Source of the DNA: Gammaproteobacteria bacterium | GTDB lineage: Bacteria; Pseudomonadota; Gammaproteobacteria; CAISUE01 | Direction of reading: 5' to 3' | Assembly: GCA_947378515.1 (NCBI GenBank) | Contig: CANCKG010000015.1 | Location: 1 to 9,055, forward strand | DNA: 9,055 bases | Part shown: piece after piece, positions 1 to 6,285 of the stretch | Layout: the number at the start of each line of letters is the position of its first letter | Numbering within the stretch: position 1 is the stretch's first letter | Made by a program: the position numbers and the translations under genes | The notes under the pieces: model-generated | Databases searched by the model: none | Seen by the model: the letters and a program-made list of their open reading frames with translations, nothing else | Told to the model about the DNA's origin: nothing

Positions 1-2
1 GT

Positions 3-128
3 CAATGGCAGCCAAGTTGCCATGCCTTTGATCGCGTCATCAGTGCATTTTCGCGTATGTTTACTAAAGATCCCGAGGTGCCACCGTTGTTTGATGTGCC
101 AGCTCATCCTTACGCTACTTTAATTTAA
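3..128 (+). CDS. 3' end of an unrecognised gene (partial)
   Basis: The frame starting at base 3 is open from the window edge to a TAA at 126-128 and reads as about 41 ordinary-looking residues ending in DVPAHPYATLI. The other two forward frames are less convincing: one stops within about 30 bases and the other is rich in Cys and Leu. I do not recognise the family from this tail. Only 18 bp separate it from the next start on the same strand, so the two genes could be cotranscribed. No start is visible in the window. Confidence 0.5.
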   Translation, partial: QWQPSCHAFDRVISAFSRMFTKDPEVPPLFDVPAHPYATLI

Positions 129-146
129 ATTAATAGAATAACAATA

Positions 147-1487
147 ATGAATAATGATATAGAAGGAATACCTAACGATGGCGATGTGGCTGAATCCTAC
201 CACCTGACAGACCCTTTATTAACGGCTGCTTCCTCCGTTGATAATTACCACTATTATGCCGTGCTCTTAGCGGCAATCTCCTTAGTCGCCTCTGGTAGTG
301 CATCGGAAGGCGCTCAGGCGATGTACGCAGAATGCACTACCTTTGATTATGAAAATTTCATAGCAGAGTTTTTTACCAACAATAACGCGCTAGAAAGTTT
401 TTCTCTTGCATTGATTATTATCGGCGCGGCTTCGACGGCGATTCAAAGTGCGTGCCTTGAGTTTAGTTACACGCTTGACTTTCTTAAAGACCCAAGGACC
501 CTATTTTCCACGTCAAACGACAGCGACTTTAAATTAAATCCTTATCAAAAAATCGCTTTAGCAACAACCATAATACTCGGCGCATCGGTTAGAGGTATTA
601 TTTCGATCATGGGCTACTATGCCATTAATGGCAATCTCAGCACGCTTGCCAAGGCTTTTATTTATGCAAGCTCGGCCATCGATGTCGTGCTCACCATGGC
701 AACCGATGGCACTTATTTAAAAAATAATTATTTATGGTTACGTTCAAAAAACACAGATTCTAACTCCAGACAAGAATTAACAACTCTTTTTCAAGCGACG
801 CATGGCGAAAGCAATCCCATTCTCAGCAGCCAAAAAAGTCAAGTGGCTTTCTATAGTACTTTTTTCTTAGGCACCCTGGCGGTTTCAGGTGAAGTGGGTT
901 TGGCAGCTTTAGCATTAAAGCAATTCATCGACAAAGGTAATGCCGAACCATCGGATACCGCAAACGGTTTAATAACTACCTTAATGGTCTTTAGCTTAAT
1001 TGGTTTTTTTGCCTTATTAACCGCCAGTGATACCCTAACTTTTGCTAAAAAAATGGCCGTTTATTGTGAAAGTGATACCCTCTCAAATACCGACACGCCG
1101 CTAACAAAACCTTGCTGCACGAACTTAACCACCGCTATGGCGGCGTTTATTTCCATCGCTGGTGCGGCTGTTCGCACTATCGGGACGTTTGGTGGCACGC
1201 AACATTTAGCAGAATTATGCAAGCTCAATAAAACTCACCCTGGCGTCATGGTGGTCAGTGCCCTATTTGGTGGCATTAGGGCGGGGCAGTGCCTTAGCCT
1301 CGAAGGAATGGCGACAATTCAAGCTAGTTCCTCATGGTGCACGTGGTTTAAAACAGACGCTTACGCATTGCTAAACAATCACCCAATATTGTTACCTAAT
1401 GATTGTTTAGAGCAGGACAACAGAAGCTTTGGCATACAAACAAATTTGGTATCCATTCAGCACCTACGCGCGGGGAACCCGCGCTAG
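147..1487 (+). CDS. Multi-pass membrane protein of unknown function
   Basis: This 446-residue protein is not one I recognise. Hydrophobic stretches at about residues 37-58, 85-106, 135-157, 165-186, 232-257, 273-297, 326-347 and 366-388 suggest eight membrane helices. They fall into four pairs, each with a small-residue-rich first helix and a second helix in which Ser, Asp or Glu is followed by a Leu-rich turn (for example SSAIDVVLTMA and LLTASDTLTFA). Hydrophilic linkers rich in Asn, Asp, Ser and Thr lie at about 190-230 and 305-325, with several Cys near 310-325. The N-terminus is acidic with no cleavable signal. The ATG lacks a strong Shine-Dalgarno, but the next in-frame ATG is codon 59. 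The last 13 residues and the TAG stop are encoded by the repeat element at 1448-1599, so the original C-terminus was probably different. A secreted effector or an inner-membrane protein are both possible; nothing here decides. Confidence 0.8.
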   Translation: MNNDIEGIPNDGDVAESYHLTDPLLTAASSVDNYHYYAVLLAAISLVASGSASEGAQAMYAECTTFDYENFIAEFFTNNNALESFSLALIIIGAASTAIQSACLEFSYTLDFLKDPRTLFSTSNDSDFKLNPYQKIALATTIILGASVRGIISIMGYYAINGNLSTLAKAFIYASSAIDVVLTMATDGTYLKNNYLWLRSKNTDSNSRQELTTLFQATHGESNPILSSQKSQVAFYSTFFLGTLAVSGEVGLAALALKQFIDKGNAEPSDTANGLITTLMVFSLIGFFALLTASDTLTFAKKMAVYCESDTLSNTDTPLTKPCCTNLTTAMAAFISIAGAAVRTIGTFGGTQHLAELCKLNKTHPGVMVVSALFGGIRAGQCLSLEGMATIQASSSWCTWFKTDAYALLNNHPILLPNDCLEQDNRSFGIQTNLVSIQHLRAGNPR

Positions 1488-1599
1488 TGCAGGTTAAGGG
1501 GGAGAATCGCGGCTCTCCCCCTTAACAATCCCCCATCGCTGCCAGTCGCCACTGGCGTAGATCTACGCGAGAAATAGGAAAATGTGGTGAATGGATACC
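1448..1599. mobile_element. MITE-like palindromic element, short copy
   Basis: A 152-bp block starts with GGTATCCATTCA and ends with its exact complement TGAATGGATACC. Allowing one mismatch the terminal repeat continues to CAC/GTG, and outward it reaches 17 bp because AAATT follows the right end and AATTT precedes the left. AAATT[T/C] abuts both ends and could instead be a target duplication. Inside are a GC-rich hairpin (GCGCGGG 1468-1474 with CCCGCGC 1478-1484), a perfect 13-bp hairpin at 1493-1526 and the palindrome GCGTAGATCTACGC at 1555-1568. There is no transposase ORF, so movement would need enzymes in trans. Both arms recur inverted at 3868-4340: 1548-1598 against 3869-3919 at 50/51, and 1448-1487 against 4301-4340 at 35/40. 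Confidence 0.7.
1493..1526. other. Perfect 13-bp hairpin inside the short element
   Basis: GTTAAGGGGGAGA at 1493-1505 is exactly complementary to TCTCCCCCTTAAC at 1514-1526 around an 8-base loop. It starts 6 bases after the stop of the membrane-protein gene, so it could stall transcription, but no run of T follows on either strand. I therefore read it as the variable core of the mobile element and not as a standard intrinsic terminator. Confidence 0.6.
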
Positions 1600-1601
1600 A
1601 A

Positions 1602-1727
1602 ATTCAAGAAAGTCTCTGGCCTTTAGGCCGGAGTGTTTTAGACTTGGAAGAGGCGTGCAAATCGAACAAGTCCGCACCTTGTGAAACCTTAGGCGTAGGC
1701 CGAGGTACGGTGCTCCTACCGCCCTGA
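1602..1727 (+). pseudogene. Possible C-terminal remnant of an IS200/IS605-type TnpB
   Basis: A forward frame of 41 sense codons runs from the edge of the short element to a TGA at 1725-1727. It reads ESLWPLGRSVLDLEEACKSN near its start and ends ETLGVGRGTVLLPP. It has no plausible start of its own. Many TnpB genes end in an unstructured tail because their 3' end overlaps the transposon's guide RNA scaffold, and the tail style and the folded RNA beneath it fit that pattern. None of the catalytic RuvC or zinc-finger parts remain; upstream sequence is replaced by the MITE-like element. The assignment rests on context and general resemblance, not on a conserved domain. Confidence 0.35.
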
Positions 1728-1742
1728 AGGGCCGGGTTTCAA
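1611..1742 (+). ncRNA. Candidate structured RNA, resembling an IS200/IS605 right end (omega-RNA-like)
   Basis: The + strand folds into several compatible helices. CTCTGGCC at 1614-1621 pairs with GGCCGGAG at 1626-1633. GACTTG at 1641-1646 pairs with CAAGTC at 1667-1672, and GTGC at 1655-1658 in that loop pairs with GCAC at 1674-1677 to make a pseudoknot. TGAAACCT at 1682-1689 pairs with GGGTTTCA at 1734-1741, closing over CGGT/ACCG (1708-1711/1718-1721) and GCCC-TGAA-GGGC (1721-1732). The alternative CCTTAG 1687-1692 with CTAAGG 1748-1753 competes. The fold ends at TTTCAA (1737-1742); TCAA is the right-end cleavage motif in IS608-type transposons, after which TnpB guide RNAs take their guide from flanking DNA. 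Lack of a nearby nuclease and of expression data keeps this tentative. Confidence 0.42.
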
Positions 1743-1831
1743 ACCAGCTAAGGAATTTGGATAAATAATGTTGGTAAACTTTCTTTATATTTCATTCTAC
1801 GTTAATTTCATATAAAATGAATTTTTTATTC

Positions 1832-1837
1832 AGAGGA
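1832..1837 (+). promoter_or_regulatory. Ribosome binding site supporting a GTG start
   Basis: AGAGGA lies 7 bases before the GTG at 1845 and is the best Shine-Dalgarno in this part of the window. It decides in favour of the GTG start for the 161-residue ORF. The AT-rich stretch before it contains TATAAAAT at 1811-1818, a possible -10, but I see no convincing -35. Confidence 0.6.
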
Positions 1838-1844
1838 TAATACT

Positions 1845-2330
1845 GTGAAACGTAAAGCTACGACGATACTAAAAACAACGCGTGCTGCAGCTAGCGTCGG
1901 CAAACCGACTTTAACATTAACCGGTCCGTTATATGAACAACGAAAAGCCGCCTATTATGCACAAATCCCCGCACCTACCAAAGCGCCACTTGTTTATTAT
2001 TATTCTCAAGCAGATTCCACCTTTCGTCATGCGAGTGTTAATAAAACCACGGATAGCTTTACAGTAAGTGTGTTAATAGTTGATACATGGCTACAAGTCA
2101 CGGGTTATCCTGGTAACACCAGCGATGTGGATGCGCATTTTCCTAATGTTCAAGCAACGAATAGTCAACAGCTCAGTCCTGAATATGCTGTTAACCGTTT
2201 AGAAGCCGCAGCCACGGCGGTAATAGCACCCGTTAGTTCAACTCAGAGGATCATGATACACCCAACAGCAGCGACAGAGTTAACTATACCCATCGCCCCG
2301 GAGGGTGCGATGGGTATAAATTTAAAATAG
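1845..2330 (+). CDS. Hypothetical protein, orphan ORF ending inside a repeat
   Basis: I do not recognise this 161-residue protein. It has a basic N-terminus (MKRKATTILKTTRAAAS), a Pro- and Tyr-rich middle (YYAQIPAPTK, then LVYYYSQ), a short hydrophobic strand around VSVLIVDTWLQVTGY, and an Ala-rich stretch near 120-130. There is no signal peptide or membrane helix. A good Shine-Dalgarno before the GTG and a long open frame suggest a real gene. The final residues IPIAPEGAMGINLK and the TAG come from the palindromic repeat that begins at 2285, so the native end was probably replaced when the repeat arrived. It stands alone, flanked by the transposon-like relic upstream and tandem repeats downstream, with convergent ftsZ beyond. 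Confidence 0.62.
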   Translation: MKRKATTILKTTRAAASVGKPTLTLTGPLYEQRKAAYYAQIPAPTKAPLVYYYSQADSTFRHASVNKTTDSFTVSVLIVDTWLQVTGYPGNTSDVDAHFPNVQATNSQQLSPEYAVNRLEAAATAVIAPVSSTQRIMIHPTAATELTIPIAPEGAMGINLK

Positions 2331-2506
2331 CACTATACCGCTCGCCATAGGCACACGTTAAATCACAAACCTCGCATCTTGAATGGCCAGCGGTATATAC
2401 CCATCGCACTGGAAAATGCGATGGGTATAGATTTAAAATAGAGCTATACCCATCGCCATAGGCATACATTAAATCGCTAACCTCGCATCTTCATTGGCGA
2501 GCGGTA
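2285..2506. repeat. Two tandem copies of a 111-bp palindromic unit
   Basis: Units 2285-2395 and 2396-2506 align without gaps and differ at scattered positions. Each opens with a hairpin, TATACCCATCGC at 2285-2296 with GCGATGGGTATA at 2307-2318, and TATACCCATCGCA at 2396-2408 with TGCGATGGGTATA at 2417-2429. Each closes with a second palindrome: TATACCGCTCGCCAT at 2334-2348 pairs 14/15 with 2383-2397, and the second unit ends in TTGGCGAGCGGTATA. The first hairpin overlaps the end of the upstream ORF. A third copy of the first hairpin lies at 4212-4245, so this is a dispersed family. Confidence 0.85.
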
Positions 2507-2555
2507 TAGTATTGCTTCAAGCGTGAAGGACTAACAGCACAGAAAATAATAATTT

Positions 2556-2602
2556 TTGCCCCCAGCACCTAATTCAAGGATGCTTAGGTACGAGGGGCGC
2601 AA
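2556..2602 (-). terminator. Probable intrinsic terminator after ftsZ
   Basis: Thirteen bases beyond the ftsZ stop, the - strand forms TTGC(G)CCCC paired with GGGGGCAA (2594-2602 with 2556-2563, one bulged G), and inside it ACCTAA/TTAGGT (2567-2572 with 2584-2589). The stem is followed on the - strand by an A/T-rich stretch ending in TTATTATTTT instead of a clean T run, so termination may be imperfect or bidirectional. It also faces the convergent ORF at 1845-2330. Confidence 0.5.
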
Positions 2603-2614
2603 TGACGAATATTT

Positions 2615-3835
2615 TTAATCCGCTTCTTGTTTACGCAAAAAGGCAGGAATATCGAGGTAATTAATGTCTTGGCCTGCTTCATTAGACCCTGGCCCAGCAG
2701 CTTTAGCACGTGGTGGACTATAATGGCTGGTCGGACTGCTTTGACGGCGTAATAAGGCTGGTCGATCTAATTGTTGATAATCCAAACTGCCATCGGAACG
2801 AATCGAATCGTTCATCACAAACTGTTCTTCTTCGGCTGCATCACTGCGACCAAGTCCCGTCGCCACAATGGTCACGCGTAATTCATCCATCATCTCAGGA
2901 TCAATTACGGTACCAACGACGACCGTGGCACCATCGGAAGTAATGCCTTTGATCGCTTCGCCGACTTCTTCAAATTCGCCGATCGACATATCCATACCAG
3001 CGGTAATATTCACTAACACGCCACGCGCACCGGATAAATTAGTATCTTCCAATAGGGGGCTAGCGATCGCTGCTTCCGCCGCCAAGCGAGCCCGATTTTC
3101 ACCTTTGGCTACCCCTGTTCCCATCATCGCCATGCCCATTTCAGCCATGACGGTGCGCACATCGGCGAAATCGACATTAATCAAACCCGGTCGAGTAATT
3201 AATTCAGCGATCCCTTGAACCGCACCGTACAAGACGTTATTGGCGGCTTTAAAGGCATCTAATAAACTAACGTGTTTACCCAACACCGTTAACAACCGAT
3301 TATTGGGAATAGTAATTAAAGAATCAACGGTCCGTGCTAAGGCTTTAATGCCTTCATCGGCAACCAGGGCTCGCTTACGACCTTCAAACGAAAATGGCTT
3401 AGTAACCACCGCCACTGTCAAGATACCCATTTCTTTAGCAATTTCAGCGACAACAGGTGCGGCTCCAGTTCCCGTACCACCACCCATGCCAGCGGTAATA
3501 AAAATCATATCGGCACCCGCTAACACGGCTTGAATGCGTTCACGATCCGAATAAGCCGCTTGCTTACCAATTTCAGGATTAGCACCCGCGCCTAAACCTT
3601 TAGTGATTTCTTCACCTAATTGCATGGTGATCAATGCATTCGAATTGCGTAAAGCTTGAGCATCGGTATTAAGACAAATAAAATCGACGCCTTCGATACT
3701 TTCAGTCAGCATGTATTCGACAGCATTGCCGCCGCCACCGCCAATGCCGATGACTTTAAGGTTTGCACTCTGTGAACCGGCATCACTAAATTCGAAGCTA
3801 TTATTGGTCATGCTGCTTTTCGAAAAATCGCCCAT
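2615..3835 (-). CDS. ftsZ: Cell division GTPase FtsZ
   Basis: This 406-residue protein is the tubulin-like GTPase that polymerises into the cytoplasmic Z ring and organises the divisome. The nucleotide-binding glycine loop GIGGGGGNAV is at residues 30-39, the tubulin signature GGGTGTG at 118-124, and the T7 catalytic loop NVDFADV at 220-226. A variable linker leads to the C-terminal peptide DIPAFLRKQ, which binds FtsA and ZipA in gammaproteobacteria. It is slightly longer than the 383 residues of E. coli, partly through an N-terminal extension of about 10 residues. The first ATG has a weak GAGA at suitable distance; Met9 is an alternative start. In most relatives ftsZ follows ftsA and precedes lpxC; here repeats lie on both sides and neither gene is adjacent. 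Its promoter must lie in the short AT-rich gap at 3836-3867, in the repeat element, or further upstream. Confidence 0.97.
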   Translation of the reverse strand: MGDFSKSSMTNNSFEFSDAGSQSANLKVIGIGGGGGNAVEYMLTESIEGVDFICLNTDAQALRNSNALITMQLGEEITKGLGAGANPEIGKQAAYSDRERIQAVLAGADMIFITAGMGGGTGTGAAPVVAEIAKEMGILTVAVVTKPFSFEGRKRALVADEGIKALARTVDSLITIPNNRLLTVLGKHVSLLDAFKAANNVLYGAVQGIAELITRPGLINVDFADVRTVMAEMGMAMMGTGVAKGENRARLAAEAAIASPLLEDTNLSGARGVLVNITAGMDMSIGEFEEVGEAIKGITSDGATVVVGTVIDPEMMDELRVTIVATGLGRSDAAEEEQFVMNDSIRSDGSLDYQQLDRPALLRRQSSPTSHYSPPRAKAAGPGSNEAGQDINYLDIPAFLRKQEAD

Positions 3836-3950
3836 AAATCATCTCATTAAAAATTAGTTAATCAATATGTATCCATTCACCACATTTTTCTATTTCTCGC
3901 GTAGATCTACGCCAGTGGCTCCTGTTGCTCTGGGGGAGAGTTAAGGTGGA

Positions 3951-4159
3951 CTTCGTGAAAATAGAAAAAGCGCGAGCTTTTTCCCACGAAGCGCCATGAA
4001 CACGGATGTTTATGGCCGGATTTGCCCATAAAGCAGGATAGCTTTATGGGCAAATCCGCGATCTTTTCGTTCAGGCTTTTCATCCTACCTGAACAAAAAT
4101 CCCCGCCAAGAGCGTCATTGCTCTTGGCGTTCAACCAAAAAATGCACTGTATTTTTTGG
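3951..4159. other. Array of five consecutive perfect hairpins
   Basis: Five stem-loops with unrelated sequences follow one another. (1) CTTCGTG 3951-3957 with CACGAAG 3985-3991, enclosing GAAAAAGC/GCTTTTTC (3964-3971/3976-3983). (2) A perfect 18-bp stem, 4017-4034 with 4041-4058, loop AGGATA. (3) GTTCAGG 4069-4075 with CCTGAAC 4088-4094. (4) CGCCAAGAGC 4104-4113 with GCTCTTGGCG 4120-4129. (5) CCAAAAAAT 4135-4143 with ATTTTTTGG 4151-4159. Such perfect stems at regular spacing suggest a folded RNA or single-stranded DNA structure, not coding sequence. The strand cannot be chosen from folding alone. It lies directly upstream of ftsZ and downstream of the lipoprotein gene, so readthrough from the operon would transcribe it on the - strand. 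Confidence 0.7.
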
Positions 4160-4211
4160 CCTCTCCCTTAACATACACCACAGCTAAGTTTTCCGCGCGG
4201 TACGTGCGAAA

Positions 4212-4245
4212 TATACCCATCGCATCTCAAGGTGCGATGGGTATA
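4212..4245. repeat. Dispersed palindrome, third copy
   Basis: TATACCCATCGCA (4212-4224) pairs perfectly with TGCGATGGGTATA (4233-4245) around TCTCAAGG. The arms are the same as those opening the tandem units at 2285 and 2396, while the loops differ (CCCGGAGGGT, CTGGAAAA, TCTCAAGG). Conserved arms and free loops are typical of small bacterial palindromic repeats. This copy is nested in the long element and lacks the rest of the 111-bp unit. Confidence 0.85.
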
Positions 4246-4362
4246 GTATCACGGTTGCCGCACCCTTAACAGGATTCACAACGAAAACCTCGAATGGATA
4301 CTAGCGCGGGTTTCCCACGCACAGATGCTGAATGGATACCCTCTGATTTTCGCTTAGGCGAT

Positions 4363-5316
4363 TCACCCAGCTAAGCTATTGGGCATTGGCGCACATTCCG
4401 GCGCTAAACAAGGGGGTGGTTGTTCACCCATATACAAAATCGAGCCATGACCTTGGTAATACCGACCGACCAAGCGTGGTTGCAGATAATAATAAATATT
4501 GCTTTGATCAACCGCATAGGCATTCAATGAATCTAACACTGCTACGTCAGCGACCGCAGATTGACTCGTATGCACAAACGCTTTGTTGGCCCGCAGATAT
4601 TGTGCCTTTAACTGTGCGTGATCTTTTACGTTCGTGATCAATAAACCAGCTATTCCCGCTAAAAAAACTTGCTGCTGACCCGTTAATTGCACTAATAATT
4701 CTTTACTGTGTACCCAGGTAATCGCCACTCGACCACTATCGGTGACTTGCAACTCTCGGATGCCGACATCGCCAGTCAAGGTCACCGGCCCACTGTCACG
4801 AATACTCACCAACAAACCGGTACTTTTGATGCCGCCAATGCGTGCTTGCTGAACATGATTTAACACCAATTGCTGCAGCGGCACTAACGCTCCTTGCACC
4901 TGCACCGTTTCACTACCATCAAAATTCAACCGCTTCAACGACGTCGGTAAAGCTGTCGCTTGTACATCGCCACCACCTTGAATCGTTAAGACTTGCACGT
5001 TGGCTGGGATGGCAATAACTAAATTAGCTTTAGGTTTAAACAAGTCTTTTTTACTAAAGTTAAGCGTTAATTCACGCGAGCTATGACGCACGCTTAACTT
5101 AGGCGGCGCGCCAGCTGTGACCTTAACCGGTAATAAGGTGGCATTTGAGACCACCAATGTCACATTATTACCACCCGTATCGACCACTATTTCGGGTCGG
5201 CTAAGGACATTCCACGCAAGAGGTGGTTTAGGTGGCGTGAAAAAATCACTGTTAATCACACCACAGCCTGTCAAACACCCGACTAACATTAAACTACTTA
5301 AGCGCCATCCTTTCAT
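4363..5316 (-). CDS. GIN-domain (DUF2807-like) lipoprotein
   Basis: A 317-residue envelope protein. The N-terminus [18 protein letters not shown] is a lipoprotein signal with two possible lipoboxes, LVGC (Cys14) and LTGC (Cys18). Neither is followed by Asp, so outer-membrane sorting is expected. Residues of about 40-300 are repeated short beta strands with alternating hydrophobics and recurring D/N-S-G or G-G turns ([46 protein letters not shown]), the pattern of the GIN/DUF2807 beta-helical fold. The tail has a Pro-rich Cys pair (PPPCLAPEC). The molecular role of this family is poorly known; adhesion or envelope interaction is a common guess. The start overlaps the ispH stop as ATGA and is preceded by AAGGA, which indicates translational coupling. 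It is the last gene of the sodB-led run and ends 23 bases from the long repeat element. Confidence 0.8.
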   Translation of the reverse strand: MKGWRLSSLMLVGCLTGCGVINSDFFTPPKPPLAWNVLSRPEIVVDTGGNNVTLVVSNATLLPVKVTAGAPPKLSVRHSSRELTLNFSKKDLFKPKANLVIAIPANVQVLTIQGGGDVQATALPTSLKRLNFDGSETVQVQGALVPLQQLVLNHVQQARIGGIKSTGLLVSIRDSGPVTLTGDVGIRELQVTDSGRVAITWVHSKELLVQLTGQQQVFLAGIAGLLITNVKDHAQLKAQYLRANKAFVHTSQSAVADVAVLDSLNAYAVDQSNIYYYLQPRLVGRYYQGHGSILYMGEQPPPCLAPECAPMPNSLAG

Positions 5317-6269
5317 GGTAGTTCCTTCATTATTATTTCTTTACGTAATTCTTTTGGCAAAGCAAAGGTAATTAATTCTTCACGACCCTGTAATTCGGTG
5401 ACTTTTGTACCACCCAAGACTTTTAATCGCGCAATCACCGCTTGCACCAATATTTCAGGCGCTGAAGCCCCGGCTGTGACACCCACTAAGTTAACAGCCA
5501 ACAACCATTCGGCTTTAATTTCGGCGGCATTATCGATGAGATAAGCACGCCGGCCCATTCTTTCGGCTAATTCACGTAACCGATTCGAATTAGAACTGGT
5601 AACTGAACCAACCACTAAGACCACTTCACATAATTCTGCCAACGTTTTAACCGCATCTTGACGGTTTTGGGTGGCATAACAAATATCGTCTTTTTTAGGG
5701 CCCATTATCTGTGGAAAGCGAATTTTTAATGCTGCCACCATTTTTTGGGTATCATCCACTGACAGCGTCGTTTGTGTCACGTACACTAAACGCTCGGGAT
5801 TTTTCACCTTTAAATTTGGAATATCGGCTGTCGTTTCAATGAGGTAAATGCCGCCCGCTGGATTATCGTATTGACCTAAGGTTCCTTCTACTTCAGGATG
5901 CCGAGCATGACCGATTAATATACATTCATAATCTTGTCGCGCGCACCTGGCAACTTCCACATGAACTTTCGTGACCAACGGGCAAGTCGCATCGAATACT
6001 TTCAATTGTCGCGCATTCGCTTGCACGCGAATTTGCTGTGACACGCCATGCGCGCTGAAAATCAACGTGGCATTGTCTGGCACTTCGGCGACCGTCTCAA
6101 CAAAGATTGCACCTCGCGCACGCAAATCATCAACCACAAATTTATTGTGTACTACTTCATGCCGCACATAAATCGGCGCCCCTAAGCTGTCTAAAGCCCG
6201 AACGACAATTTCGATGGCTCGATCTACACCGGCACAAAAGCCACGAGGATTTGCCAATATTATTTGCAT
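5313..6269 (-). CDS. ispH: 4-hydroxy-3-methylbut-2-enyl diphosphate reductase IspH
   Basis: This cytoplasmic Fe-S enzyme (also called LytB) makes the last step of the MEP pathway, reducing HMBPP to IPP and DMAPP. At 318 residues it matches E. coli IspH (316) and keeps its numbering: cluster ligands Cys12 (NPRGFCAGV), Cys96 (DATCPLV) and Cys197 (ICYATQNRQ); substrate-binding His41, His74 and His124; catalytic Glu126 (HPEVEG); Thr167; Ser225-Ser226-Asn227; and Ser269. All are present, so it should be active. The ATG is preceded by AAAGG at a long spacing of about 10 bases. It starts 16 bp after the phosphopantetheinyl transferase stop and its TGA overlaps the next ATG. Isoprenoids feed ubiquinone and the undecaprenyl carrier of cell-wall synthesis. 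Confidence 0.98.
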   Translation of the reverse strand: MQIILANPRGFCAGVDRAIEIVVRALDSLGAPIYVRHEVVHNKFVVDDLRARGAIFVETVAEVPDNATLIFSAHGVSQQIRVQANARQLKVFDATCPLVTKVHVEVARCARQDYECILIGHARHPEVEGTLGQYDNPAGGIYLIETTADIPNLKVKNPERLVYVTQTTLSVDDTQKMVAALKIRFPQIMGPKKDDICYATQNRQDAVKTLAELCEVVLVVGSVTSSNSNRLRELAERMGRRAYLIDNAAEIKAEWLLAVNLVGVTAGASAPEILVQAVIARLKVLGGTKVTELQGREELITFALPKELRKEIIMKELP

Positions 6270-6285
6270 AAACTAATTACCTTTA

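Larger units (their letters stand above)
3868..4340. mobile_element. MITE-like composite element, long copy, inverted
   Basis: This 473-bp block has the same arms as 1448-1599 but in opposite orientation. GTATCCATTC begins at 3869 and TGAATGGATACC ends it at 4340. The arm 3869-3919, including the palindrome GCGTAGATCTACGC, matches 1548-1598 at 50/51. The core is quite different: five hairpins (3951-4159) and a dispersed 13-bp hairpin (4212-4245). A second terminal-like motif, GAATGGATAC, sits at 4292-4301 immediately before the CTAGCGCGGG arm. The block may therefore be an element of about 433 bp (3869-4301) fused to the arm of another. It fills the gene-free gap between ftsZ and the lipoprotein gene. 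No transposase is encoded and no target duplication is evident. Confidence 0.65.

Noticed and set aside
1493..1526. Intrinsic terminator for the membrane-protein gene
   Set aside because: The 13-bp stem is strong but no T run follows on either strand, and the hairpin lies in the core of the repeat element.
1611..1760. Group I or II intron, RNase P or tmRNA fragment
   Set aside because: I could not find the conserved cores of these RNAs (for example domain V or the tmRNA tRNA-like ends); the TCAA end and the tnpB-like overlapping frame fit a transposon right end better.
2284..2469. Minus-strand frame of 61 residues with an internal repeat
   Set aside because: It is the translation of the tandem 111-bp palindromic unit; the peptide repeat simply mirrors the DNA repeat, and there is no ribosome binding site.
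2710..3533. Three plus-strand frames opposite ftsZ
   Set aside because: They are antisense shadows of the strongly conserved ftsZ coding sequence.
3907..4134. Minus-strand frame of 75 residues across the five hairpins
   Set aside because: Starts at TTG; the internal ATG at 4083 has AGGTAGG touching it. Its codons are fully explained by perfect stems and by the element arm at its end. Kept open only if homologues show codon conservation.
3951..4245. CRISPR array or integron attC sites
   Set aside because: The hairpins have unrelated stems with no repeated direct unit and spacers, and there are no cas or integrase genes in the window.
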